Below are positions 18,559 through 26,598 of a DNA stretch of 64,000 nt, one piece after another; position 1 is the stretch's first letter, and the number at the start of each line of letters is the position of its first letter. Source of the stretch: Shinella zoogloeoides. Its GTDB lineage: Bacteria; Pseudomonadota; Alphaproteobacteria; Rhizobiales; Rhizobiaceae. Below the pieces are notes generated by a model. That model was given only the letters and a program-made list of their open reading frames with translations, ran no database searches and was not told the origin of the DNA. Made by a program: the position numbers and the translations under genes. The DNA lies in contig NZ_CP086610.1 in assembly GCF_020883495.1 (NCBI RefSeq), positions 1,903,501 to 1,967,500 of the forward strand, in the 5' to 3' direction.

Positions 18559-18711
18559 CGGGCGGCGGTTCATGCGATGACAATGCGGGGACAGGGACCA
18601 GAACAAGAATAATCCCGCACCAATCCTGAACGGAACCGCGCTCCGCCGATCCTCATCGGCTGCGGGCGTGCAAGACAGGCAAGCGGCTGCAGCAGCATTC
18701 GGAGGGAATTC

Positions 18712-19755
18712 ATGGTTAGTCATGCAATCGAGGTCCGCAATCTCTACAAGATCTTCGGACCCCGTGGCGGCGATTACGTCGATGCCGTCAAGAACGGCAT
18801 GGGCAAGGCGGAGCTGAACCAGAAATACGGCCATGTGCTCGGCCTGCGCGACATCAACATCTCCATGCCGGCCGGCGGCATCATGGTGGTCATGGGTCTC
18901 TCCGGCTCGGGTAAATCCACCCTCATCCGCCACATCAACCGCCTGATCGACCCGACCGCCGGCGAAGTGCTCTATGACGGCGTCGACGTCTGTCGCATGA
19001 ACGAGAACGACCTTCGCGAATTCCGCCGGCACAAGACCGCCATGGTGTTCCAGAAATTCGCGCTGCTGCCGCACCGCACGGTCCTCGAAAACACCGTCTA
19101 CGGCCTCGAAATTCAGGGCGTCGCCCCCGCCGAGCGCGAAAAGCGCGCCAAGCAGTGGATCGCCCGCGTCGGCCTTGCCGGTTTCGAGAACCATTATCCC
19201 AACCAGCTTTCGGGCGGCATGCAGCAGCGCGTCGGCCTTGCCCGGGCGCTGACCAACGATGCCGACATCCTCCTGATGGACGAGGCCTATTCGGCGCTCG
19301 ACCCGCTGATCCGCGTCGACATGCAGACCGTGCTGCTCGACCTGCAGAAGGAACTGAAGAAGACCGTCGTCTTCATCACCCACGACCTCGACGAGGCGCT
19401 GCGCCTCGGCGACAAGATCGCCATCCTGCGCGACGGCATGGTGGTGCAGCAGGGCACCGGCCAGGAGATCGTGCTGAACCCGGCGGACGAATATATCACG
19501 GCCTTCGTCAAGGAAGTGAACCGTGGCCGCGTCGTCAATGTCGAAACGATCATGGCGCCCCTTTCCGGCAATCCCGAGGGCATGCCGGTCAGGAGCGGCA
19601 CAGTGCTTGAAGAGGCCGCCCGCGCCATGACCTCCGCCAACCAGACTTTGGCCCATGTGGTCGACGAGGCCGGCCGGCCGCTCGGCGCGCTCAGCCTCAG
19701 CGCCATCATCGCCGCCATGGTGACCTCGGCGAGCCACGAAACGAAAGCGGCCTGA
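18712..19755 (+). CDS. Quaternary amine ABC transporter ATP-binding protein (ProV/OpuAA type)
   Basis: 347 residues. The ATPase domain has Walker A GLSGSGKST, the signature LSGGMQQR, Walker B DILLMDEAYSALDP and the H-loop ITHDLDEAL. Features of the ProV/OpuAA subfamily are the N-terminal extension before Walker A (KNGMGKAELNQKYGHVLGLRD), the IRHINRLIDPTAGE block and a C-terminal CBS-like tail (about 285-345) that in ProV/OpuAA senses osmolarity. It is 220 bases downstream of the binding-protein gene. The missing permease means the complex must recruit one encoded elsewhere. Confidence 0.92.
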   Translation: MVSHAIEVRNLYKIFGPRGGDYVDAVKNGMGKAELNQKYGHVLGLRDINISMPAGGIMVVMGLSGSGKSTLIRHINRLIDPTAGEVLYDGVDVCRMNENDLREFRRHKTAMVFQKFALLPHRTVLENTVYGLEIQGVAPAEREKRAKQWIARVGLAGFENHYPNQLSGGMQQRVGLARALTNDADILLMDEAYSALDPLIRVDMQTVLLDLQKELKKTVVFITHDLDEALRLGDKIAILRDGMVVQQGTGQEIVLNPADEYITAFVKEVNRGRVVNVETIMAPLSGNPEGMPVRSGTVLEEAARAMTSANQTLAHVVDEAGRPLGALSLSAIIAAMVTSASHETKAA

Positions 19756-19775
19756 CGGCGACGACCATGCCGAAC

Positions 19776-19807
19776 GGAAGGGCGCCCACAAGGCGCCCTT
19801 TTCTTTT
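19776..19807 (+). terminator. Intrinsic terminator after the ATPase gene
   Basis: AAGGGCGCC (19779-19787) pairs with GGCGCCCTT (19792-19800) around CACAA-like loop bases and is followed by TTTCTTTT. It separates the transporter genes from bmt. Confidence 0.85.
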
Positions 19808-19831
19808 GCCGAAGCCTATCGTTGCATTCAC

Positions 19832-19847
19832 ATAAAGAAATCTTTAT
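19832..19847. promoter_or_regulatory. Palindromic operator upstream of bmt (SahR/SamR-like)
   Basis: ATAAAGA-AA-TCTTTAT has two perfect 7-base arms and lies about 29 bases before the bmt ATG, where an operator would overlap the promoter. The arms resemble the ATAAAGAT/ATCTTTAT sites I recall for ArsR-family SahR/SamR regulators of methionine-cycle genes in proteobacteria. That match is from memory and the regulator is not in the window. Confidence 0.55.
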
Positions 19848-19875
19848 ATGATGCGACAAACAGAAGGATCCTCCG

Positions 19876-20892
19876 ATGACCGCGACGAACCCGCTTGCCC
19901 AGCTTCTTGCCGAAAAGCCCTTCCTGCTTGCCGATGGCGCCACCGGCACATCGCTCTTCGCCATGGGCCTGGAAGCCGGTGAAGCGCCGGAACTGTGGAA
20001 CGAGGCGAAGCCGGAAAACATCACGAAGCTGCACCAGGACTTCGTCGATGCGGGCGCGGACATCATCCTCACCAACACCTTCGGCGGCACGCGCCATCGC
20101 CTGAAGCTGCACCATGCGCAGGACCGCGTGTTCGAGCTCAACAGGAAGGCTGCCGAGATCGCCCGCGCGGTCGCCGACAAGGCGCCGCGCAAGGTCATCG
20201 TCGCCGGCTCCGTCGGCCCGACGGGCGAGCTGCTGATCCCGCTCGGCGCGCTGACCTATGACGACGCCGTCGCCGCCTTCGCCGAACAGATCGAGGGCCT
20301 GAAGGCCGGCGGCGCGGATGTCGCCTGGATCGAGACCATGTCCTCGCCGGAAGAAATCCGCGCGGCGGCGGAAGCGGCCACCAAGACCGGCATGCCCTTC
20401 GTCTATACCGGCTCGTTCGATACGGCCGGCAAGACGATGATGGGCCTGCATCCGAAGGACATCCACGGCGTTGCCGGCGACATCGGCTCCGGCCCGCTCG
20501 CGGTCGGCGCCAATTGCGGCGTCGGCGCGTCGGATATCCTGTCCTCGCTGCTCGACATGACGGGCGCCAACCCGTCCGCGACCGTGGTCGTCAAGGGCAA
20601 TTGCGGCATCCCGGAATATCGCGGCGCGGAAATCTACTATTCCGGCACGCCGCCGCTGATGGCCGAATATGCACGCCTTGCCCGCGATGCCGGCGCGCGC
20701 ATCATCGGCGGCTGCTGCGGCACGTCCTGCGAGCACCTTGCCGCCATGCGCGTGGCGCTCGACGCCCACGAGCCGCGCGAGCGCCCCTCGCTCGAAACGA
20801 TCATCGAGAAGATCGGCCCGCTGCGTAACAAGACCGCCGACGAAAGCGCGGCAGCGCCCGCCCGCGAACGCGGCGGCCGCCGCCGGAGCTGA
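19876..20892 (+). CDS. bmt: Betaine-homocysteine S-methyltransferase Bmt
   Basis: 338 residues of the homocysteine methyltransferase (Pfam S-methyl_trans) family. The N-terminal DGATGTSLFAMGL, the ILTNTFGGTRHRL block and the zinc-binding cysteines (VGANCGVGASD, then IIGGCCGTSCEHL) are all present. In rhizobia this type transfers a methyl group from glycine betaine to homocysteine, giving methionine and dimethylglycine. Context next to betaine-type ABC genes supports that. The last 15 residues (AAAPARERGGRRRS) form a Gly/Arg tail like those on corrinoid-module proteins at 30-39 kb. Regulation by a palindromic site upstream is likely, and a terminator follows. Confidence 0.88.
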   Translation: MTATNPLAQLLAEKPFLLADGATGTSLFAMGLEAGEAPELWNEAKPENITKLHQDFVDAGADIILTNTFGGTRHRLKLHHAQDRVFELNRKAAEIARAVADKAPRKVIVAGSVGPTGELLIPLGALTYDDAVAAFAEQIEGLKAGGADVAWIETMSSPEEIRAAAEAATKTGMPFVYTGSFDTAGKTMMGLHPKDIHGVAGDIGSGPLAVGANCGVGASDILSSLLDMTGANPSATVVVKGNCGIPEYRGAEIYYSGTPPLMAEYARLARDAGARIIGGCCGTSCEHLAAMRVALDAHEPRERPSLETIIEKIGPLRNKTADESAAAPARERGGRRRS

Positions 20893-20918
20893 TATCCGGC
20901 TTTATGACGAAAAGATAA

Positions 20919-20951
20919 GCCGCCCCAGCCATCGCTGCGGGCGGCTTTTTT
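20919..20951 (+). terminator. Intrinsic terminator after bmt
   Basis: GCCGCCC (20919-20925) pairs with GGGCGGC (20939-20945) and is followed by six T residues. It lies between convergent bmt and the aminotransferase gene. Confidence 0.88.
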
Positions 20952-20960
20952 CTGCCCAGC

Positions 20961-22088
20961 TCAGGCCAGAAACGCCCGCCAGGCCTCAAGCCCCGCATCG
21001 ATATTGCGGCGGCCGACGCCGACGCGGAAACGGTCCATCGGCACCGGCAGAAGGTCCGAGACGAAGAGACTGGAGGGCAGCAGCAGCACGCCCTTCTCCT
21101 CCACCAGCCGGCGGCAATGCTCCTCCACTCCGTCCTTGCCGAGATAGCGCGCGAAGGCGACGCAGCCGCCATCCGGCTCGGTCCATTCGTAGAGATACGG
21201 GTATTGCGCGAAGAACACGTCGAGCTTTGCCATGTTCTCCGCGCAGAGCGCGCGGTTGCGGGCGAAAATCGTCTCGCGCGCCTTGAGCGCAATATTCGCC
21301 AGCACCTCCGAAGGCCCCGCATTGGCGATGGACAGGTAGTGTTTCATCTTCTCCATGCGCGCCAGCAGGGCGCGGTCGCGGCTGGCGATCCAGCCGATGC
21401 GCAGGCCCGGCAGGCCATAGGCCTTGGAGGTGACATTAACCGAAACGCCCTTGTCGAAGAGGTCGGCGGCCTGCGGCAGACGCTTTTCTTCATGGACTTC
21501 CAGCCCGCGATAGACCTCGTCGGAAAAGAGATGGATGCCGCGCTCGGCGCAAAGATCGACAAGGCCATGGAAGATCGCCTTGTCGGCAATGGCGCCGGTG
21601 GGGTTGTTGGGGAAATTGACGGCGATCAGCTTCGTTTCCGGCCGCAGGGCGGCGCGCACCTCGTCGAGATCGAGCTGCCAGCGGTTTTCCGGGCGCAGCG
21701 CCACGCCCGTGACATTACCGGCGATGGCAAGCGGCAATGTCTCCATCGACTGGTAGTTCGGCACGGTGACGATGGCATGGTCGCCGGGCGCAAGCAGCGC
21801 CAGCATCGCGCAGTAGATCCCCTCTCCCGCCCCGGCGAAGGTGAGGATATCCGCAGCCGACAGCGTGTCGTAGGTCGAGGCGATGGTTTCGCGCAGCGCC
21901 GGTGCGCCCCAGGTCTCGGTATAGCCGAGCGACAGGCGGTCCCATGCCTCGCGGTCCTCGGGACCGGCAAGCGCCAGCAGCGCCGACATGGTCATGGTTT
22001 CGGCATCGCTCGCCGTCATGTGGTGGCGCGCCTTGAATTCCCAACGGGAGAAATGGGTTTCGAGGCGGAAATCCGGCAGGGTCGTCAC
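20961..22088 (-). CDS. PLP-dependent class I/II aminotransferase
   Basis: 375 residues, fold-type I. The family blocks NFPNNPTGAI, SDEVYRGLEV and the PLP-lysine motif SKAYGLPGLRIGW are all visible, as is a C-terminal arginine in DRFRVGVGRRN that would bind the substrate carboxylate. The true substrate cannot be told. The start overlaps the stop of the upstream regulator gene by 4 bases, so the two form a tight unit, and the regulator probably responds to the amino acid handled by this enzyme. Confidence 0.85.
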   Translation of the reverse strand: MTTLPDFRLETHFSRWEFKARHHMTASDAETMTMSALLALAGPEDREAWDRLSLGYTETWGAPALRETIASTYDTLSAADILTFAGAGEGIYCAMLALLAPGDHAIVTVPNYQSMETLPLAIAGNVTGVALRPENRWQLDLDEVRAALRPETKLIAVNFPNNPTGAIADKAIFHGLVDLCAERGIHLFSDEVYRGLEVHEEKRLPQAADLFDKGVSVNVTSKAYGLPGLRIGWIASRDRALLARMEKMKHYLSIANAGPSEVLANIALKARETIFARNRALCAENMAKLDVFFAQYPYLYEWTEPDGGCVAFARYLGKDGVEEHCRRLVEEKGVLLLPSSLFVSDLLPVPMDRFRVGVGRRNIDAGLEAWRAFLA

Positions 22089-22732
22089 GAGATACTGTCC
22101 TTCTGGTTCGGGCGCCGGGCATCGGCGAGGTAATTGTAGATGGAGGCGCGCGAAGACCCCATGAGACCGGCGAGATGATCGACGGCGTTGCGGGTCTGGA
22201 ACAGGCCGCGCCGGTCGAGCGCGGCGACGAGTTCCACCCGGTCGCCCTTCTTCAGCGCCGTCAGGGCCAGCCCGCGCGTGCGCAGCCAGTCGTGCAGCGC
22301 CGTGTTGATTTCTTCGCGCCAGTCGCCGGCAAAGAGCGAGGCCGGGCGCGGCGCAGCAGCGCCGGTAAAGGCCGAAAGCAGCTTCGCCGCCGCCTCGAAA
22401 TGCGAAACATCCATGTTGATGCAGAGAAGCCCGGCGGCCTGCCCGAAGTCGTCCTGCAAGACGGCCGTCACCGATTTCAAATGCCGCCCGTCCTCGCCGG
22501 TCTTTTCATAGGGGCCGTAGACCCCGGCTTCGCCGATCCCCTCCAGGGCATCGCCGACGAGCGATTCCATGCCCGGCTTGCGGCCGGAAAAGGCGTTCCA
22601 GATTCCGGCGATCCGCCCCGTTTCGAGATCGTGCAGCACGACCTCGGCATGGGGATGGAGCAGGATCGACATGGCCGCGGCCGTGGCGGCGTGCTGGCGA
22701 AGCAGCGTATCGGCATTGGATGATTCAGACAT
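22085..22732 (-). CDS. YheO-like transcriptional regulator (PAS_6 plus C-terminal HTH)
   Basis: 215 residues from the ATG at 22732 (MSESSNADTLLRQH). An upstream TTG would add four residues but falls against a palindrome. The N-terminal half (LHPHAEVVLHDLETGRIAGIWN) is the YheO/PAS_6 ligand domain. The C-terminal part (about 165-210, RRGLFQTRNAVDHLAGLMG then SRASIYNYL) is the HTH_22 DNA-binding domain. It overlaps the aminotransferase gene by 4 bases and likely controls it. The palindromic sequence 13 bases before the start is a likely autoregulatory operator. Confidence 0.82.
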   Translation of the reverse strand: MSESSNADTLLRQHAATAAAMSILLHPHAEVVLHDLETGRIAGIWNAFSGRKPGMESLVGDALEGIGEAGVYGPYEKTGEDGRHLKSVTAVLQDDFGQAAGLLCINMDVSHFEAAAKLLSAFTGAAAPRPASLFAGDWREEINTALHDWLRTRGLALTALKKGDRVELVAALDRRGLFQTRNAVDHLAGLMGSSRASIYNYLADARRPNQKDSIS

Positions 22733-22744
22733 GGCGACAAACAA

Positions 22745-22787
22745 TCCAATTATAGACTTTTTGTCAATATTGGATTTTCAGTCCAAT
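22745..22787. promoter_or_regulatory. Overlapping inverted repeats (TCCAAT/ATTGGA) between the divergent genes
   Basis: An imperfect 30-bp palindrome spans 22745-22774 with TCCAAT and ATTGGA at its ends and GAC/GTC nearer the centre. A third arm (TCCAA at 22782-22786) lies just to the right and can pair with ATTGGA at 22769-22774. Three spaced half-sites in AT-rich DNA directly before the YheO-like regulator suggest its own operator. Confidence 0.55.
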
Positions 22788-22851
22788 GCTACCCGACACG
22801 CTTGCGGCCGGTTTTCGGCCGTCCTATCCAAGGGAGAAGCGATTCTGGGGG

Positions 22852-23205
22852 ATGATCATGAATGCCGATGCCGCAGCCTTTCCGAACCGGGAAGCCGTCG
22901 CCGACAAGCTTGCCGCATTGGCCGAGGCCGATCAGGCCTATCTGCGCCTGCTGATGGAGACGCCGCAGCAGGACGAGAACCTGCTCGAAGGCCTCGACCT
23001 CTGCCTCAACCGCGCGGCGGAGGCCCGCTTTCTCAACACGCTGAAGCTGGAAAAGCTCGGCGAATGGCTCGGCAACAGCGCGCCCGCCCGCCTGCAGATC
23101 CGTCTCATGGAAGCCGCCCGCTCCAGCCAGCACGCGGCCTTCGCCGCATTCCGCGCGGGCCTCACCCGCTCGGGCGGCATCGAGCGCGCCTATCCGAAGG
23201 CCTGA
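22852..23205 (+). CDS. Hypothetical helical protein
   Basis: 117 residues from the ATG at 22852 (MIMNADAAAFPNREAV). An ATG six bases later is equally possible, and GGGGG lies upstream. The sequence is predicted all-helical, with LAEADQAYLRLLMETPQQ and a central LDLCLNRAAEARFLNTLKLEK. I recognise no family. It is divergent from the YheO-like regulator and its 3' end overlaps the convergent LysR gene by 16 bases. It may be regulated by the same inverted repeats. Confidence 0.65.
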   Translation: MIMNADAAAFPNREAVADKLAALAEADQAYLRLLMETPQQDENLLEGLDLCLNRAAEARFLNTLKLEKLGEWLGNSAPARLQIRLMEAARSSQHAAFAAFRAGLTRSGGIERAYPKA

Positions 23206-24074
23206 TCGGCAAGCACCGCCAGCGGCGCGAAGGATTTGCGGACCATGTCCGCCATGCCGTCGATGGCCGGCCCGCCACGACGCGGATTGCGCTTCAGCAC
23301 GACCCGGGACGAATCGACCGGCGGAAAACCGTCCGCCGCGGTCAGTTCGCGCGCGCCCGGCGGAATGTTGCTGCGGGCGAGCGGGGCGATGGCGAGGCCG
23401 CTCGCGACAGCCGAGCGCAGGCCGCCGCTCGTATCGCTGGTATAGGCCACCCGATAGGAAATGGAGTGCGGCTCCAGCGAGCGCTGGGCGAATTCCCGGC
23501 ACCAGACCGACCGCCGGTAAAACGCCACCGGCACCGGCCGCTCCAGATGCAGGTTGTGCGTAAGCGACGTGACCCAGACCGTGGGGTCGATGGCCAGAAG
23601 CTCGCCGGAAATGCCGCCGTCCCATTCGAAGATGACGGCAAGGTCCAGTTCATCCGCCTCCAGCGCCTCCATCTGCTGCGCCGTGTAGCCGCAGAACACC
23701 GTCACCTCCGTGCCCGGATTGGTCTCGGCGAAGGCGGCGAGCGCGCCGGGCAGAACGGTCTGGTTATATTCTTCCGGAATGCCGACCCGCACCGGCCCGT
23801 CCAAAGGCAGGGTGCGCATGGCCGCCGTCGTCTCGTCGACAAGCCCCACGATGCGCCGCGCATAGGGCAGCAGCCGCTCCCCCTCCATCGTCAGCGTCAC
23901 CCCGCGCGGCCCGCGTTCGAAGAGCGCAAGGCCCACCGCCTCCTCCAGCTTGCGCACCTGCATGCTGACGGCCGATTGCGTGCGCCCGAGCTTCTCGCCG
24001 GCATGGGTGACATTGCCGGCCTGGGCTACGGCAACGAAAATTCTGAGCAGATCGCTTTCGAGCGGAGGATACAT
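23190..24074 (-). CDS. LysR-family transcriptional regulator
   Basis: 294 residues from the ATG at 24074 (MYPPLESDLLRIF). An in-frame ATG at 24107 would add 11 residues but runs up to the TTCGTTTG element, so the inner start is preferred. The winged-helix HTH is at residues 8-66 (FVAVAQAGNVTHAGEKLGRTQSAVS... region), followed by the substrate-binding domain. It resembles the second LysR at 39.3-40.2 kb in the HTH and linker (LLPYARRIVGL versus LLSYARRLIAL). It is divergent from a DUF1127-type gene, the arrangement described for VtlR/LsrB-type regulators of Hyphomicrobiales. Confidence 0.88.
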   Translation of the reverse strand: MYPPLESDLLRIFVAVAQAGNVTHAGEKLGRTQSAVSMQVRKLEEAVGLALFERGPRGVTLTMEGERLLPYARRIVGLVDETTAAMRTLPLDGPVRVGIPEEYNQTVLPGALAAFAETNPGTEVTVFCGYTAQQMEALEADELDLAVIFEWDGGISGELLAIDPTVWVTSLTHNLHLERPVPVAFYRRSVWCREFAQRSLEPHSISYRVAYTSDTSGGLRSAVASGLAIAPLARSNIPPGARELTAADGFPPVDSSRVVLKRNPRRGGPAIDGMADMVRKSFAPLAVLADQAFG

Positions 24075-24111
24075 GGCGTCATCGCTTTTTCTGATGCCTG
24101 CCATCATCGCT

Positions 24112-24126
24112 ATTCGTTTGTGAAAT
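24112..24126. promoter_or_regulatory. TTCGTTTG element upstream of DUF1127-type gene (copy 1)
   Basis: ATTCGTTTGTGAAAT lies between the divergent LysR and DUF1127-type genes. Closely similar sequences occur at 40284-40301 (ATTTCGTTTGATTGAAAT) and 40592-40606 (ATTCGTTTGTGTGAT), again upstream of DUF1127-type genes. It is a candidate LysR binding site. Confidence 0.5.
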
Positions 24127-24171
24127 GTCTACGACTTTGCTTGGCTGTGTGCAGAAAGAAAGGCAGCGGCC

Positions 24172-24471
24172 ATGGATATTTTCGGAAAAGTGCTGGCAAG
24201 GATAAGGCGTTACCGGCAGGTGCGGGCGGAGCGGGAAGCGCTGCGATTGCTGATCGCGCGCAAGGATGAACACATGCTGCGCGACGTGGGGCTGGTCCTG
24301 GTCGAGACGGAAAATGTCGATCCCTACTGCGAGCCCATGCCGCAGGCGAAGGAGAGGCGCTGGACCGCCCCCCTCATCCGCCTGCTGCCCCCGCCCCTTC
24401 GCAGACGGAACGGAGCAACGGCATCCGCCACGCATAGCTCCCAGGATGACCGGGAAAAGCCCGCCGCGTGA
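24172..24471 (+). CDS. DUF1127-like small Arg-rich protein
   Basis: 99 residues. The central segment REALRLLIARKDEHMLRDVGL matches the DUF1127 pattern (a basic amphipathic helix, then LxxxDDxxLxDIGL). The C-terminal 40 residues are a Pro/Arg-rich extension absent from short family members. DUF1127 proteins affect RNA turnover, phosphate and carbon metabolism in Agrobacterium and virulence-linked traits in Brucella, often under LysR control. Here it is divergent from a LysR gene with a TTCGTTTG element between them. The last codons overlap a terminator acting on the opposite strand. Confidence 0.65.
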   Translation: MDIFGKVLARIRRYRQVRAEREALRLLIARKDEHMLRDVGLVLVETENVDPYCEPMPQAKERRWTAPLIRLLPPPLRRRNGATASATHSSQDDREKPAA

Positions 24472-24482
24472 GTGCGGCGGGC
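24452..24482 (-). terminator. Intrinsic terminator of the vWA gene
   Basis: GCCCGCCGC (24459-24467) and GCGGCGGGC (24474-24482) form a perfect 9-bp stem. On the minus strand it is followed by CTTTTCCC, fitting termination 23 bases after the vWA stop. It overlaps the 3' end of the convergent DUF1127-like gene. Confidence 0.75.
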
Positions 24483-24504
24483 CGGGTAAGAGAAACTTAG
24501 CGGC

Positions 24505-26583
24505 CTATTTCTGCCCGGAAAGCCCCTCGGCCAGTTGCACCAGCTTCAGGAATTCCGCCCGGTAGCCGAAGGGATCGTTGCCCTTGGCGGCTTCCGCAAG
24601 GCCGAGGATCGAGCCATAGGCGTAATCCTGCAGGGCGGAGACACCCTTGAGCTTCTGCCCGAAGGCGGCGACCGCGACCGAGAAGCGCACGTCCCCGGAA
24701 GCCGCATTCACATCGGCAACCGCATTGGCGTCCGTCACCGGCATCGTAACGAGATCGCTCGTATCGCCATCCGGCTTCTTCCAGCGCATTTTGAGGAAGG
24801 CGAGTTCCGAACCGCCCGAAGCCTGCGTTTCGGCCGCCTCCCCCTTGCCGTAGCGCAGCGGGTCGTTCAGCACGGCCGGGCTGCCCTTCGGCGTCACTTC
24901 GTAGATCGCCGTGACGCGGTGGCCCGAGCCGATATCGCCGGCATCCACCTTGTCGTTGTTGAAGTCCTCGCGGTTCAGCGTGCGGGTCTCGTAGCCGATC
25001 AGGCGGTATTCGGCGATGCGCTCCGGGTTGAACTCGATCTGGAACTTCACATCCTTGGCGATGGGGAAGAGCGAGGATCCCGCCTCCTCCACCAGCGTTT
25101 TCTGCGCCTCGGCGAGCGTATCGATATAGGCGGCCGTGCCGTTGCCGTTCTGCGCCAGCGTCTGCATCATGCCGTCATTGTAATTGCCGCGGCCGAAGCC
25201 GAGTACGGAAAGGAAGATGCCGCTCTTGCGGCGCTCCTCGATGATGCGCTTCAGGTCCTCGTCGCTCGCCGGGCCGACATTGAAATCGCCGTCCGTCGCC
25301 AGCATGACGCGGTTGACGCCATCCTTCCTAAAGGCCTTTTCGGCGAGCCTGTAGGCCGTCTCGATGCCCGCCGCGCCGGCCGTCGAGCCGCCGGGCTGGA
25401 GATTGTCGATGGCATCGAGAATCGTCTGCCGCTCCTTCGCCTGCGTCGGCTCCAGCACCACGCCGGCATCGCCTGCATAGGTGACGATAGACACGGTATC
25501 GGTGTCCTTCAGCTTGCCGACGAGCAGGCGGAAGGCGCTCTTCAGCAGCGGCAGCTTGTCCGCCTCGTCCATCGAGCCGGAAACGTCGATGAGGAAGACG
25601 AGATTGGCCGGGGGCTGCTCCGTCATCACGGTCTCGAAGCCCTTGATGCCGATATGCAGCAGCTCGGTATCCTTGTTCCACGGCGTCGGCATGACGGTGA
25701 CGGTGGCGTTGAACGGCTTTTCCGCCGTCTCCGGCCCCTTCCAGTCATAGGGGAAATAATTGACCAGTTCCTCGACGCGCACCGCCTCCGCATCCGGCAG
25801 GCTGCCGCCGAGCAGCGACCGGCGCACATAGGAGTACGAGGCCGTGTCGACATCGGCCGAGAAGGTCGAGACGGGATCGGTGGCGACGCTCTTCACCGGG
25901 TTGGGATCGGCCGAGGCGAAGCGCTCGCGGTCTTCCTCCGGCGCAGGCATGGCGACCGCATCAGCGACGGCCGAGGGCTGCGCAATGACGCGGCTGAGAT
26001 TCTGCGTGGCCGCCGCGCCGCCAACAGCAAGGGATTCCGGTGCGGCAGCGGCAACTTCTTCCTTGCGCATCTCGGCAAGCGGCTCTTCGGCAGGCATGTT
26101 CGTCGGCTGGGCGCTGTCGGCGGCGACCTTGGCGGTAGCGGCAGCTTCCAGGTCCTGCCGTGCTTGCGCCTGCCTGGATTTCTGGAGAGCGGCAAGCTCG
26201 CCCGCGCTCGACGTCTCCGTCTTGGCCTCCTGCTGGCGGGCACGCTCACCCGCATCGACGGGCTTTGCCGCAATCTGCGTTTCGGTCGCCAGCGGCACCG
26301 TGCCATTGCGCACCAGTTCATAGGTGACGAGACCGGCGACGGGAACGACGAGCAAGGTGGCGAGGGCCGAGCCGGCCAGAAGTCTGCGGTTCATGATGGG
26401 GCTCCATATCCGGTTGAAGATGGAGCTTCGACGCCCGCCACCGGCCGAACCTTGGGGCGCCGTTACAATTTTTTCCGCATCGTCGAAGGCCCGCATGGCT
26501 GCGGTCAGCGCATCGGCGCGCGCAGAATCCAGCGCGGCAGGCGGGGCGCGGCGGGCGAGTTTTTCGAGGTCGAGATCGGTCAT
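24505..26583 (-). CDS. Membrane-anchored von Willebrand factor A protein (YfbK-like)
   Basis: 692 residues. An N-terminal cytoplasmic stretch of about 65 residues is followed by one membrane segment (LAGSALATLLVVPVAGLV, about 69-86), then an Ala/Gln-rich linker (to about 215). The vWF_A N-terminal domain follows (TASYSYVRRSLLGG, VRVEELVNYFPYDW), then a vWA domain with the MIDAS motif DVSGS and the later DGDFNVG aspartate, and a C-terminal DUF3520-type domain. It starts 15 bases after the ECF sigma gene and is in the position of an anti-sigma factor, so the N-terminal tail may bind the sigma factor (inference). A terminator follows. Confidence 0.88.
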   Translation of the reverse strand: MTDLDLEKLARRAPPAALDSARADALTAAMRAFDDAEKIVTAPQGSAGGGRRSSIFNRIWSPIMNRRLLAGSALATLLVVPVAGLVTYELVRNGTVPLATETQIAAKPVDAGERARQQEAKTETSSAGELAALQKSRQAQARQDLEAAATAKVAADSAQPTNMPAEEPLAEMRKEEVAAAAPESLAVGGAAATQNLSRVIAQPSAVADAVAMPAPEEDRERFASADPNPVKSVATDPVSTFSADVDTASYSYVRRSLLGGSLPDAEAVRVEELVNYFPYDWKGPETAEKPFNATVTVMPTPWNKDTELLHIGIKGFETVMTEQPPANLVFLIDVSGSMDEADKLPLLKSAFRLLVGKLKDTDTVSIVTYAGDAGVVLEPTQAKERQTILDAIDNLQPGGSTAGAAGIETAYRLAEKAFRKDGVNRVMLATDGDFNVGPASDEDLKRIIEERRKSGIFLSVLGFGRGNYNDGMMQTLAQNGNGTAAYIDTLAEAQKTLVEEAGSSLFPIAKDVKFQIEFNPERIAEYRLIGYETRTLNREDFNNDKVDAGDIGSGHRVTAIYEVTPKGSPAVLNDPLRYGKGEAAETQASGGSELAFLKMRWKKPDGDTSDLVTMPVTDANAVADVNAASGDVRFSVAVAAFGQKLKGVSALQDYAYGSILGLAEAAKGNDPFGYRAEFLKLVQLAEGLSGQK

Positions 26584-26598
26584 CGGTCTATCCTTCCG

